Shown here piece after piece: positions 54,318-63,297 of a DNA stretch of 64,000 nt. Every line of letters starts with the position of its first letter. Position 1 is the stretch's first letter. The DNA comes from Pseudopedobacter sp044361595 (GTDB taxonomy: Bacteria; Bacteroidota; Bacteroidia; Sphingobacteriales; Sphingobacteriaceae). Below the pieces are notes generated by a model. It had not been told where the DNA came from, searched no databases, and worked only from the letters and a program-made list of their open reading frames with translations. A program made the translations under genes and the position numbers. Location: assembly GCA_044361595.1 (NCBI GenBank), contig JBIKIN010000001.1, positions 124,001 to 188,000 on the forward strand. Reading direction: 5' to 3'.

Positions 54318-55358
54318 ATGGATTTTAATTTTGAAGAGCACCCACATAAGCGCTTAAATATTTTAACAGGTGAATGGATTTTGGTTTCACCACATCGCAC
54401 AAAAAGACCTTGGCAAGGTAAAGTAGAAGCAGCTGCAATTACAAAACGTCCTCAGTATGATGAAAGCTGCTACTTATGCCCTGGTAATAAAAGATCAGAT
54501 GGTTCAATAAATCCAAATTACGAAAGTCCGTTTGCGTTTACAAACGATTTTTCTTCGTTGCTTACCGATACTCCAGAAGGTGGTTTAAATCAAAACTCAT
54601 TACTACAAGCTAAAAGTGAAAAAGGAATTTGTAGAGTAATATGTTTTTCACCTAGGCATGATTTAACCTTGCCACAAATGGAGGTTAAAGATATTGAAGC
54701 GGTAATTGAGCTATGGAAAACCGAGTTTTTAGAGCTAGCCAAAAAAGATTGGATTAAATACATTCAAATATTTGAAAATAAAGGCGATATCATGGGATGT
54801 AGTAATCCGCATCCACATGGGCAAATTTGGTCGCAAAGCAGCGTACCAGGCGAACCTGCAAAAGAATCAGTTCAATTTAAAAAATATTATGAAGAAAATG
54901 GCATCAGTTTATTAAGTGCCTATTTGTTAGAAGAAAGTAAAACAAACGAACGGGTTGTTGTTGCCAATGAACATTTCACAGCACTAGTTCCTTTTTGGGC
55001 GGTTTGGCCTTACGAGTGTATTATAATCAGTAATCGTCAAGTACAATACACTCATCAATTTAACCAGGAAGAAACCAAATCTTTAGCAGAAATTTTAAAG
55101 AATTTAACTATCAGATACGATAATTTATTCGAGACCTCTTTCCCCTACTCTTCTGGTATTCATCAAGCGCCTGTTAACAGTGGCGATCATCCAGAGTGGC
55201 ATTGGCACATGCATTTTTATCCACCACTTTTACGCAGTGCAACAGTTAAAAAGTTTATGGTAGGATATGAAATGATGGCTAATCCGCAAAGAGATATCAC
55301 TGCCGAACAAGCTGCTAAAAAATTAAGAGAATTACCAAGCCTACATTATTTAGGTTAG
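54318..55358 (+). CDS. galT: Galactose-1-phosphate uridylyltransferase
   Basis: Second step of the Leloir pathway. Active-site NPHPHGQIW (HPH nucleophile), zinc ligands SCYLCPGNKR and HxxxH in EWHWHMHFYPP, and the first-domain RLNILTGEWILVSPHRTKRPWQG over residues 12-34. At 346 residues, complete. Second gene of the galKT operon; a terminator follows at 55431. Confidence 0.95.
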   Translation: MDFNFEEHPHKRLNILTGEWILVSPHRTKRPWQGKVEAAAITKRPQYDESCYLCPGNKRSDGSINPNYESPFAFTNDFSSLLTDTPEGGLNQNSLLQAKSEKGICRVICFSPRHDLTLPQMEVKDIEAVIELWKTEFLELAKKDWIKYIQIFENKGDIMGCSNPHPHGQIWSQSSVPGEPAKESVQFKKYYEENGISLLSAYLLEESKTNERVVVANEHFTALVPFWAVWPYECIIISNRQVQYTHQFNQEETKSLAEILKNLTIRYDNLFETSFPYSSGIHQAPVNSGDHPEWHWHMHFYPPLLRSATVKKFMVGYEMMANPQRDITAEQAAKKLRELPSLHYLG

Positions 55359-55430
55359 AAAATTTCAAGAATTATTTCCTTCATGAAGTTAAGTATACTA
55401 TTTAAGTATATTTACATCAACAAGTATCAA

Positions 55431-55464
55431 CAAGGTTTCTTTTAAGAGAAACCTTGTTTGTTTT
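55431..55464 (+). terminator. Terminator of galKT
   Basis: Arms CAAGGTTTCT (55431-55440) and AGAAACCTTG (55447-55456), loop of six, followed by TTTGTTTT. Confidence 0.88.
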
Positions 55465-55505
55465 ACCTTAATTAATTAGAAAAAAGCCACCTTTGTTTCT
55501 CTAAA

Positions 55506-56636
55506 ATGATTAAAAAAATAATTTTATTGGTTTTTGTATTTACCGCGATTTGTACTGCAACCTTTGCACAACAAGAAGCAACTACAATAACCGGAAAAAA
55601 AGTTTTGCTTTGGGAAAATGGTACATGGACATATCTAGACAGCATTCAATCAAAAAATAATAAAGAAACCAAATTATTTAATTTAGAAATACCAAAAACA
55701 AATCCGAAAGAAACCATCATTAAACATACCGGTTTTTCATTACTTTATAACGAAACCCACGAACAAGCAACTTGGGTAGCTTACGAATTAACAAAAGAAG
55801 AAACCAATAAAACTTTTGATAGAACAGATAAATTTATTGTTGATCCAAAAGTAAAAACAGGAACCGCGAATGATAAAGATTATGTAGGTTCTGGTTACGA
55901 TAGAGGGCACTTAGCTCCTGCCGCAGATATGGGATGGTCTGCTACAGCTATGGCACAAAGTTTTTATTATAGCAACATGAGTCCGCAATCACCAAGTTTT
56001 AACCGAGGAATTTGGAAAAAACTGGAAGAATTGGTAAGATATTGGGCAATAGAAAACAATTCGGTTTATGTGGTTACTGGACCTGTTTTAACATCAAACT
56101 TAAAAACTATTGGTCCAAATAATGTTTCTGTTCCAAACTATTATTATAAAGTAATTTTAGATTTTAACGAACCCAATATTAAAGGAATTGGCTTTATAAT
56201 GCCTAACACAAGTTTGAGCGGACCTCTAGAGAAATTTGCTGTTACCATAGATAGTGTAGAAAAATTTACTGGTTTAGACTTTTTTCCATCGTTACCAAAC
56301 TACCAAGAAGAAGCTATCGAAAAAAATATCTGCTTAGGTTGTTGGACATGGAAAATTACAAGCACCGCTTCAGAAAAAAATAACGTTAAGAATGTAAATG
56401 CTGAAAAATGTTTAGGCATAACTAAAACAGGCAGTAGCTGTAATAATAAAACATCAGATGAAAGCGGATATTGCTATTTACATATTGCTCAATCAAATAA
56501 CAAAACGAGTATAGATGCTCAACCTATAAAAAATGAATTAAGAACTGTTTCTGTACAATGTTCTGGTATAACTAAAGCAGGAAATAGGTGTAAAAGGATG
56601 ACGTTAAATTCAAATGGTAGGTGCTATCAGCATTAA
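55506..56636 (+). CDS. Exported DNA/RNA non-specific endonuclease with two CCCH-like motifs
   Basis: A 376-residue protein with signal peptide (1-21, ending in TFAQ), then the EndoG/NUC1 nuclease domain about 75-285: DRGHLAPAADMGWSATAMAQSFYYSNMSPQ holds the catalytic DRGH and the metal-binding Asn region. The C-terminal 80 residues hold two copies of a C-x9-C-x10-C-x2-H motif (CLGITKTGSSCNNK... and CSGITKAGNRCKRM...), perhaps zinc-binding or DNA-binding. Likely secreted or periplasmic. No neighbouring inhibitor gene is seen. Confidence 0.85.
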   Translation: MIKKIILLVFVFTAICTATFAQQEATTITGKKVLLWENGTWTYLDSIQSKNNKETKLFNLEIPKTNPKETIIKHTGFSLLYNETHEQATWVAYELTKEETNKTFDRTDKFIVDPKVKTGTANDKDYVGSGYDRGHLAPAADMGWSATAMAQSFYYSNMSPQSPSFNRGIWKKLEELVRYWAIENNSVYVVTGPVLTSNLKTIGPNNVSVPNYYYKVILDFNEPNIKGIGFIMPNTSLSGPLEKFAVTIDSVEKFTGLDFFPSLPNYQEEAIEKNICLGCWTWKITSTASEKNNVKNVNAEKCLGITKTGSSCNNKTSDESGYCYLHIAQSNNKTSIDAQPIKNELRTVSVQCSGITKAGNRCKRMTLNSNGRCYQH

Positions 56637-56654
56637 AGTAAATAAAATAAATTT

Positions 56655-57509
56655 TTATCCTCTGGCATTGATTGATTTATTGAGCTTATCTACCAAAAAT
56701 CTAGACATTTCGTTAAAATACCTTTTACGATGAAAACCCATAATCCATTGTATGCCTTTACTAGCATTAGTAATAAAAACTTCTTCTACCTCGTCTAAAA
56801 TCTCAGGATTAATTTGTGCTTCTATCATGTGTAAATCGTTATCTTTTACCAGTTGCATCACTACTTGTCGCATAACACCGGCAATACAACCTTCGCTTAA
56901 TGCAGGAGTATAAACCACTCCCTTGTAAACCATAAAAACATTAGAACTGATGGTTTCGCACAAAAAGCCATTTTGATTAAGAATAAATGCCTCGTCTAGT
57001 TTTAATTGCTGTTTAAAAATACCAGCCATTACATAGGGTAAAGAATTACAAGTTTTAAGGTTCGACAATTTATTTACTGGCTTATAGATGTCGCTATAAA
57101 GATCTACTATTAAACCTTTACCATTTATTTGATAACTAGCACTATCAGCCATCACACCCTCTAAATAATAACCAAATTTGTTGCTATCTGGAGCGTATAA
57201 TCCGCCAGCATTTCTATAAACGGTAAGCCTTAATCTAGCGTTTAAGCCTAACTTGTTACGTTTACAAATCTCTTCCACTTTATCCTTTAAAAAATAGGTG
57301 TCTAAATTAGTATAACCCTCTAGTTTAAGGGTTTTCATACCATGTTGAAGTCGTTCGGCATGTAAATCGGCAAAATTTAATTTGCCATTTGCCACTTTCA
57401 TAGATTCAAAAATGCCATCGCCATACTTAAATCCACGATTGCTACCATCAAAAATTTTATCTTCGTTATCTAAAATTTCCCCATTAAAATTGATAAACTT
57501 TTGTGACAT
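56655..57509 (-). CDS. Aminotransferase class IV
   Basis: A 284-residue PLP enzyme of fold IV (IlvE, PabC, D-amino-acid transaminase). Start FKYGDGIFESMKVANGKL near residue 27, the PLP-Lys region SNLKTCNSLPYVMAG near residue 150, and CETISSNVFMVYKG. The Arg and Tyr patterns do not separate branched-chain transaminase from 4-amino-4-deoxychorismate lyase. The TAATTTTG box at 57517 supports the start. On the same strand as rluD, with the gap holding the box. Confidence 0.82.
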   Translation of the reverse strand: MSQKFINFNGEILDNEDKIFDGSNRGFKYGDGIFESMKVANGKLNFADLHAERLQHGMKTLKLEGYTNLDTYFLKDKVEEICKRNKLGLNARLRLTVYRNAGGLYAPDSNKFGYYLEGVMADSASYQINGKGLIVDLYSDIYKPVNKLSNLKTCNSLPYVMAGIFKQQLKLDEAFILNQNGFLCETISSNVFMVYKGVVYTPALSEGCIAGVMRQVVMQLVKDNDLHMIEAQINPEILDEVEEVFITNASKGIQWIMGFHRKRYFNEMSRFLVDKLNKSINARG

Positions 57510-57516
57510 GTGTCTG

Positions 57517-57524
57517 CAAAATTA
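57517..57524 (-). promoter_or_regulatory. -7 promoter box TAATTTTG for the aminotransferase gene
   Basis: On the minus strand TAATTTTG matches TAnnTTTG and lies seven bases before the ATG at 57509. Predicts a very short or absent leader. Confidence 0.5.
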
Positions 57525-57545
57525 AGCTTTGAGTTTGAGATAATT

Positions 57546-58571
57546 TTAACTTTGAAGGTAATTTCTCCACTTTTCTAAAACCAAATTAAAATCTTGTGGT
57601 AAATCTGATTCAAAATGAATGGCTTCTTTTTTTGTAGGATGTATAAAGCCCAGCGTTTTAGCATGTAAAGCCTGACGAGGAATAATATCAAAACAATTTT
57701 CTACAAATTGTTTGTACTTGGCAAATAAGGTTCCTTTTCTAATTTTATCGCCACCGTAAGGTGCATCATTAAATAAAGGATGACCAATGTGTTGCATGTG
57801 CGCTCTAATTTGATGCGTTCGGCCGGTTTCTAATTGACACTCTATTAAAGTAACGTAATTAAATCTTTCCAATACTTTGTAATGGGTAACGCTCCATTTT
57901 CCATCTTCTTCCTTATCGAAAACATCCATTACCTTTCTATCCTTTGCACTTCTTCCAATATAACCAGTTACAGTTCCGTCTTTTTCTATATCTCCCCAAA
58001 CTAAAGCCAAATATTTTCTGCTGATGCTATGATCATAAAACTGCTTGGCTAAATAAGTCATAGACTTTTCGTTTTTACTGATGAGCAATAAACCAGAAGT
58101 GTCTTTATCTATACGATGGACCAAACCAGGTCTACCATCATTACCCGGCAATTGAGGTAACTGACTAAAATGATAAACCAAAGCGTTTACAAGCGTACCA
58201 TCCCAATTTCCATATCCTGGATGTACCACCATTCCCGCCTCTTTATTTACTATTAGCAAGTCATCGTCTTCATAAATAATATTTATAGGCAAATCTTGCG
58301 GAACAACCTCAGTATCACGTGGTGGATGAGGCAATACAATACTGATAACGTCTAAAGGCTTAACTTTATAGCTTGCTTTTATAGGTTTTTCATTTACCAA
58401 TACATTATCTGCCTCTATAGCATGTTGTATTTTGCTACGTGAAGCATTTTCTATACGAAGCATTAAAAATTTATCAATCCTAATAAGCGATTGTCCCTTA
58501 TCAACCACTAAGTTAAAATGCTCGTAAAAGTCGCTATCTTCTTTGTCTGATAAAATATTTTCAGAATCCAT
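57546..58571 (-). CDS. 23S rRNA pseudouridine synthase RluD-like
   Basis: A 341-residue RluA-family enzyme. An S4 RNA-binding domain at about residues 25-85 (LIRIDKFLMLRIENASRSKIQHAIEADNVLVNEKP over 29-63) is followed by the catalytic domain with HRIDKDTSGLLLISKN (catalytic Asp) near residue 156, and TGRTHQIRAHMQHIGHPLFND. RluD modifies helix 69 of 23S rRNA; other RluA paralogues remain possible. The start is supported by the box at 58577. Confidence 0.88.
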   Translation of the reverse strand: MDSENILSDKEDSDFYEHFNLVVDKGQSLIRIDKFLMLRIENASRSKIQHAIEADNVLVNEKPIKASYKVKPLDVISIVLPHPPRDTEVVPQDLPINIIYEDDDLLIVNKEAGMVVHPGYGNWDGTLVNALVYHFSQLPQLPGNDGRPGLVHRIDKDTSGLLLISKNEKSMTYLAKQFYDHSISRKYLALVWGDIEKDGTVTGYIGRSAKDRKVMDVFDKEEDGKWSVTHYKVLERFNYVTLIECQLETGRTHQIRAHMQHIGHPLFNDAPYGGDKIRKGTLFAKYKQFVENCFDIIPRQALHAKTLGFIHPTKKEAIHFESDLPQDFNLVLEKWRNYLQS

Positions 58572-58576
58572 AGCTG

Positions 58577-58584
58577 CAAATTTA
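58577..58584 (-). promoter_or_regulatory. -7 promoter box TAAATTTG for the pseudouridine synthase gene
   Basis: On the minus strand TAAATTTG lies five bases before the ATG at 58571, an exact TAnnTTTG match and another predicted leaderless start. Confidence 0.5.
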
Positions 58585-58773
58585 AACCTTTTAAATAATT
58601 ACAAGTCTTTTTAAAAAATATGGTATCGTTTTTAAAATTGATATCGTAATTAATATTGAAATTAAAACCTTTTTATGATGAGAAATTTTACCAAAAATGT
58701 AAGCATTATATTAAATTTTTTCCCATTTCTGATTAAAAAAATCTATTTTAGGGACTAAATAATCAACCCGTAA

Positions 58774-59853
58774 ATGAAAATTTTAAGTCGTAATTTATTA
58801 AAAACACTAGCAGTATTCTTCTTATTGCCTTTAGCAATTCAAGCACAAGACATTTCAGAATTGGTTAAATCTGGTCCGGGAGATGCCACTAAACTAGCTC
58901 AAGCTTATTTAGCTCCGGGTTTTAAAGGATTTGGCTTTGGCATGAATAGCGGTTGGTATACATCGGCGAAAGCCAAAAAATTAGGGCGATTTGACTTATA
59001 TTTTGCTCAAGGAACCATTGCTTACCCATCTACTGCCGATCAAACTTTTGATTTAAAAACACTGGGTTTATCGTCTAAAACTACTTTTAATAACGCAAAT
59101 AGTATTACACCTACTGCTTTTGGCGATGATAGAGCTGGCGCTGAAATTACTTTAAAAGATAATAATGGTAACACAGTAGGTAGTTTTAATATGCCTAAAA
59201 GTGTGGGTATTAATTTTGTCCCATCACCACAAATACAAGCTACTGTTGGAATTATAAAAAACACCGATATTTCTTTAAGATACACTCCAGAAATTAGTTT
59301 AGGCGATTATGGTCAATTGCAAGTTTTAGGCTTTGCAGTAAAACATGAAATTACTCGTCTATTTATCCCTAAAAAAGCTAAAAAGTTAATCCCTATAGAC
59401 ATTGCATTAGCATTTGGCTATAATCAATTAACTTATGATTACAATATTGCCGTTGCAGATCAATTAGATGATAGAAACACTGGACAGGATTTAAAACAAA
59501 GAGTAGAAGCTAAATTGAGTGGTTATACTTTTGATGCCATAGTCTCTAAAAAATTATCTGTTTTAACAGGCTTTGCGTCTATTGGTTATAATACTGCTAA
59601 AACTGAGTTAAACCTGTTAGGTGATTATGTGGTAAGAACCGGCGCACCTACTATCACAGACCCTACAGCATCCAACCCCGATAAATTCTCAACTTTTAAA
59701 GATCCTGTAAAAATTAATCAAACCGATATTGAGGGCTTAAGAGGTAATGTTGGACTTTCTTTAAACTTAGCTTTTTTGAGATTAAAAGCAGCCTATAGTA
59801 TCGGCGAATATCAAGCCTTTACTGCTGGTTTAGGAATTGGAATAGGTAAATAA
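58774..59853 (+). CDS. DUF6588 outer-membrane-type protein
   Basis: A 359-residue exported protein (signal peptide 1-24, ending in IQAQ). The mature start DISELVKSGPGDATKLAQAYLAPGFKGFGFGMNSGWYTSAKAKKLGRFDLYFAQ (26-79) is the DUF6588 hallmark. The rest is a run of beta-strands typical of a barrel, ending in YQAFTAGLGIGIGK. Likely in the outer membrane; function unknown. A terminator follows. Confidence 0.82.
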   Translation: MKILSRNLLKTLAVFFLLPLAIQAQDISELVKSGPGDATKLAQAYLAPGFKGFGFGMNSGWYTSAKAKKLGRFDLYFAQGTIAYPSTADQTFDLKTLGLSSKTTFNNANSITPTAFGDDRAGAEITLKDNNGNTVGSFNMPKSVGINFVPSPQIQATVGIIKNTDISLRYTPEISLGDYGQLQVLGFAVKHEITRLFIPKKAKKLIPIDIALAFGYNQLTYDYNIAVADQLDDRNTGQDLKQRVEAKLSGYTFDAIVSKKLSVLTGFASIGYNTAKTELNLLGDYVVRTGAPTITDPTASNPDKFSTFKDPVKINQTDIEGLRGNVGLSLNLAFLRLKAAYSIGEYQAFTAGLGIGIGK

Positions 59854-59877
59854 TATTTAAAAATTTTAATTGTGATT

Positions 59878-59912
59878 AATCCTGAAGTACTTCTTTTGCT
59901 TCAGGATTTTTT
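59878..59912 (+). terminator. Terminator after the DUF6588 gene
   Basis: Arms AATCCTGAAG (59878-59887) and CTTCAGGATT (59899-59908), followed by T-run. It lies 12 bases before the next start codon, so the next gene must have its own means of transcription or use read-through. Confidence 0.85.
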
Positions 59913-59923
59913 AGTTTTATAAC

Positions 59924-60820
59924 ATGATTGATTTAAACTATAATTCGTTTGAGGAAAAAATTGAGTTCCCTCCTATTACGGATTATGTTGATTTATACAT
60001 TAAAAGAGACGATTTGATTCATCCGTTTATTTCCGGAAATAAATGGAGAAAATTAAAATACAACCTGATTAAAGCCACAGAAGAAAATAAAACGCACTTG
60101 GTTACTTTTGGTGGTGCTTACTCTAATCATTTATTGGCTACAGCTGCCGCTGGGGCTAAATTTGGTTTTAAAACTATTGCTTTTGTAAGAGGAGAAAAGG
60201 TTAATAATCCTACTTTAACCATGTGCGGCATGTTTGGAATGGAAACTATTTTTGTAGAGCGAGAGCAGTATAAAAACAAAGAAGAATTATTTAACAATTA
60301 TTACAAAGATCATCATAAAGTAATGATGCTGGCCGAAGGTGGTTATGGTTACGAAGCGGAATTAGGCTGTAGAGAGATTATTAACGAACTAACGCAAGCG
60401 TATCAGCATATATTTTGTGCAAGTGGAACTGGGGCAACGGCAGCAGGTATTATTAATGCAGTTCATCAGCAAAATTTAAAAACAGATGTACACATTGTAT
60501 CTTCTTTAAAAGGAGGTAATTTTTTAAAGAATGAAATTGGAAATCTACTTATAAACTCCAATCAACAATACCAATTACACACCGATTATCATTTTGGGGG
60601 TTATGCTAAAACAACACCACAATTAATAGATTTCATCAAGAGTTTCAGTAGGCAAACTGGAATTTTATTAGACCCAGTTTACACCAGCAAAACACTTTTT
60701 GCTATACAAGATTTAGCCAAAAAAAACGCCTTTAAAAAAGGCGATAAAGTTTTGATGATCCACACAGGAGGATTATTTGGAATTTTTGGTATGATGGATA
60801 AGTTTACAGTAAATGAATGA
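59924..60820 (+). CDS. PLP-dependent ACC deaminase / D-cysteine desulfhydrase family
   Basis: A 298-residue PLP enzyme of fold type II. PLP-Lys in SGNKWRKLKYNL near residue 39, TFGGAYSNHLLATAAAGAKFGFKTI, and the phosphate-binding CASGTGATAAGI near residue 165. The family includes ACC deaminase and D-cysteine desulfhydrase; substrate cannot be told by eye. It lies immediately before a GAATGA repeat tract that begins inside its last codons. Confidence 0.85.
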   Translation: MIDLNYNSFEEKIEFPPITDYVDLYIKRDDLIHPFISGNKWRKLKYNLIKATEENKTHLVTFGGAYSNHLLATAAAGAKFGFKTIAFVRGEKVNNPTLTMCGMFGMETIFVEREQYKNKEELFNNYYKDHHKVMMLAEGGYGYEAELGCREIINELTQAYQHIFCASGTGATAAGIINAVHQQNLKTDVHIVSSLKGGNFLKNEIGNLLINSNQQYQLHTDYHFGGYAKTTPQLIDFIKSFSRQTGILLDPVYTSKTLFAIQDLAKKNAFKKGDKVLMIHTGGLFGIFGMMDKFTVNE

Positions 60821-60920
60821 ATGAATGAATGAATGAATGAGTGAGTGAGTGAAGGAGTGAGTGAATGAAGGATTGATTGATTGAATGAAGGAGTGAGTGA
60901 ATGAAGGAGTGAGTGAATGA
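60814..60920. repeat. GAATGA/GAGTGA repeat tract (second locus)
   Basis: About 105 bases of GAATGAATGAATGA followed by GAGTGAGTGAAGG units, starting in the last codons of the PLP enzyme gene (which ends at 60820). The 3' end of the LOG gene follows at 60951. Same kind of tract as at 39529 (reverse) and 61545. Confidence 0.85.
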
Positions 60921-60950
60921 GAGATTTGAAAAAGTTAACTCTCTTACAAA

Positions 60951-61538
60951 CTAAGTTAAATTTCTATCTCTAAACCAAACATCATCTGGATTAGCTTCAA
61001 AAGCGTTCATTTTATCTATCATGGTTTTAGGATTGCTTTCATCAATCACTAAATCGCGGTTAATAGGTTTTAAAAAACGCTGCTCTACCATTACATCCAT
61101 TTGTTTAAACAAGAAATCGTAAAAGCCGCCCACGTTTAAAACTCCAATTGGTTTTTGATGCAAACCTAACTGTAACCAAGTTAACACTTCAAAAAACTCT
61201 TCTAAAGTTCCAAAACCACCAGGCAGTATCAAAAAGCCATCAGCTAAATCGGCCATTTTTTGCTTACGCTGATGCATATTTTCAGTTACAATCATTTGGG
61301 TTAATCCTTTATGTCCAACTTCTTTATCCATCAAAAATTGAGGAATAATACCAATAGTTTCTCCACCTTTTTCAATCAGAGAATCGGCAATTAAACCCAT
61401 TACCCCTACGCTACCACCGCCAAAAACCAATTTAATATTGTTTTTTACCATTTCAGAAGCTAGATTTTCTACCGCTTGCTTTAAGATTGGATCGCCATTA
61501 AAATTAGACCCACAATACACACAAAGAGATTTTAACAT
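60951..61538 (-). CDS. LOG-family (TIGR00730) protein, lysine-decarboxylase-like fold
   Basis: A 195-residue Rossmann-type enzyme of the LOG family, which frees cytokinin-like nucleobases from nucleoside monophosphates in studied cases. The motifs VFGGGSVGVMG and LPGGFGTLEEFFEVLTW (PGGxGTxxE) are complete. I start at the ATG at 61538 (MLKSLCVYCGSN), since an upstream extension would be translated from the repeat tract. Role in this bacterium unknown. Confidence 0.87.
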   Translation of the reverse strand: MLKSLCVYCGSNFNGDPILKQAVENLASEMVKNNIKLVFGGGSVGVMGLIADSLIEKGGETIGIIPQFLMDKEVGHKGLTQMIVTENMHQRKQKMADLADGFLILPGGFGTLEEFFEVLTWLQLGLHQKPIGVLNVGGFYDFLFKQMDVMVEQRFLKPINRDLVIDESNPKTMIDKMNAFEANPDDVWFRDRNLT

Positions 61539-61544
61539 ATTTTG

Positions 61545-61616
61545 TTGAATGAATGAATGAATAATAGAATGAATGAATGAGTGAATGAATGATAGAATGA
61601 GTGAATGATAGAATGT
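61545..61616. repeat. GAATGA repeat tract (third locus)
   Basis: GAATGAATGAATGAATAATAGAATG-like units just upstream of the LOG gene, so that tracts sit on both sides of it. The promoter of the LOG gene must overlap or lie beyond this tract. Confidence 0.85.
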
Positions 61617-61662
61617 TTTATTTATACAGTCCTTCAAAACTTACTCATTCTATCATTATAAA

Positions 61663-63132
61663 CTATCTACTATAATTTGGTGCTTCTTTAGTAATAGAAA
61701 TATCATGCGGATGTGACTCTCTAATTCCAGAAGCTGTAATTTTAACAAATTTTGCTTTTTGTAAAGTCTCAATATCTTTTGCTCCACAATAACCCATACT
61801 GGCTTTTAAGCCACCTACATATTGATGCATTACTTCTGCTAAAGTACCTTTATAAGCAACACGACCAACAATTCCTTCTGGAACTAACTTTTTGATATCG
61901 TCCTCAACATCTTGAAAATAACGATCTTTTGATCCCGATTCCATCGCCTCTACAGATCCCATACCTCGGTACGATTTAAATTTTCTTCCCTCGTAAATAA
62001 TGGTTTCGCCTGGTGCCTCATCAACACCAGCAAATAAACCGCCAGCCATGATAGAACTTGCTCCTGCTGCAATAGCTTTTGCAATATCTCCTGTGTGCTT
62101 AATTCCGCCATCTGCAATTACAGGAACACCTGTTCCAGCTAAACCTCTAGCCGCTTCATAAACAGCATATAATTGCGGAACACCTACACCTGCAATAATT
62201 CTGGTTGTACAAATAGAACCCGGACCAATACCTACTTTCACTCCATCAGCACCAGCATCAGCTAAAGCTTTTGCACCTTCGGCAGTAGCTACGTTACCTG
62301 CAATAACTTGTAAATTAGGATATTTTGCTTTTACTGCTTTTAATTGATCTATTACCCCTTTAGAATGACCATGAGCGGTATCAATAGCAATCACATCTAC
62401 ACCAGCTTTAACTAGAGCGGCGACACGCTGCATCGTATCATGCGTTACACCAACCGCGGCGCCTACTCTTAATCTGCCATGCTCATCTTTACAAGCGTTA
62501 GGGAAATTTTTGAATTTCTGAATATCTTTAAACGTAATTAAACCGCTCAATTTACCCTCTTTATTTACTACAGGAAGCTTTTCAATTTTATAGTCCTGTA
62601 AAATAAGTTCGGCTTGCGTTAAAGTAGTTCCTTCTGGCGCAGTAACTAAATTAGTTTTTGTCATTACCTCGCTTATAGATTGACTCATGTTTTTTTGAAA
62701 CCTTAAATCACGATTAGTGATAATACCTACCAAATGGTTATCTTCAGAAACTACAGGAATCCCGCCGATACGATACTCTCTCATAATTTTAAAAGCATCA
62801 CCCACTAAAGCAGTTTCTTTTAAAGTTACAGGGTCTTGTATCATGCCGCTTTCGCTACGTTTTACTCTGCGTACTTCATCAGCCTGAGCATCAATAGACA
62901 TATTTTTATGTAAAACACCAATTCCGCCAGCTTGTGCAATAGCAATGGCTAAATTAGAATCGGTAACGGTATCCATAGCGGCAGAAACTATAGGAACATT
63001 TAATTTTATCTTTTTAGTGAAATAGCTAGAAGTGTTTACTTCGCGAGGTAAAACCTCTGAATATGCGGGTACTAAAAGTACGTCGTCGTAAGTTAATCCT
63101 TCGGCTAAAAATTTATGGGAGTCAAGTTGCAT
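61663..63132 (-). CDS. guaB: IMP dehydrogenase
   Basis: Oxidises IMP to XMP in GMP synthesis. It has the (beta/alpha)8 barrel with an inserted CBS pair (about 95-205: SISEVMTKTNLVTAPEGTTL), the catalytic loop GIGPGSICTTRI with Cys near residue 303, GGLFAGVDEAPGE, and the flap region YKGTLAEVMHQYVGGLKASMGYCGA. At 489 residues, complete. The box at 63165 gives its promoter. Confidence 0.96.
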   Translation of the reverse strand: MQLDSHKFLAEGLTYDDVLLVPAYSEVLPREVNTSSYFTKKIKLNVPIVSAAMDTVTDSNLAIAIAQAGGIGVLHKNMSIDAQADEVRRVKRSESGMIQDPVTLKETALVGDAFKIMREYRIGGIPVVSEDNHLVGIITNRDLRFQKNMSQSISEVMTKTNLVTAPEGTTLTQAELILQDYKIEKLPVVNKEGKLSGLITFKDIQKFKNFPNACKDEHGRLRVGAAVGVTHDTMQRVAALVKAGVDVIAIDTAHGHSKGVIDQLKAVKAKYPNLQVIAGNVATAEGAKALADAGADGVKVGIGPGSICTTRIIAGVGVPQLYAVYEAARGLAGTGVPVIADGGIKHTGDIAKAIAAGASSIMAGGLFAGVDEAPGETIIYEGRKFKSYRGMGSVEAMESGSKDRYFQDVEDDIKKLVPEGIVGRVAYKGTLAEVMHQYVGGLKASMGYCGAKDIETLQKAKFVKITASGIRESHPHDISITKEAPNYSR

Positions 63133-63164
63133 AGCAAATAAATTAGGGTATTCTATTTGCCGAA

Positions 63165-63172
63165 CAAAGATA
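63165..63172 (-). promoter_or_regulatory. -7 promoter box TATCTTTG of guaB
   Basis: Exact TAnnTTTG match on the minus strand, about 32 bases before the ATG at 63132. Leader of about 25 bases. Confidence 0.5.
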
Positions 63173-63297
63173 ATACAAAAATTGAATTTTGAGTTAAGAG
63201 AATATAAAGTGCCTTTATTTGACTCAGTTTTGTTATTTTTTTTAATTAATTTTTGGTCAAATAATTATTTGTACTAAATTAGAATATAAAAATATCT

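Noticed and set aside
61539..61637. N-terminal extension of the LOG protein (FIHSFIHSIIHSF)
   Set aside because: Encoded by the GAATGA repeat tract; the family starts at the ATG at 61538.
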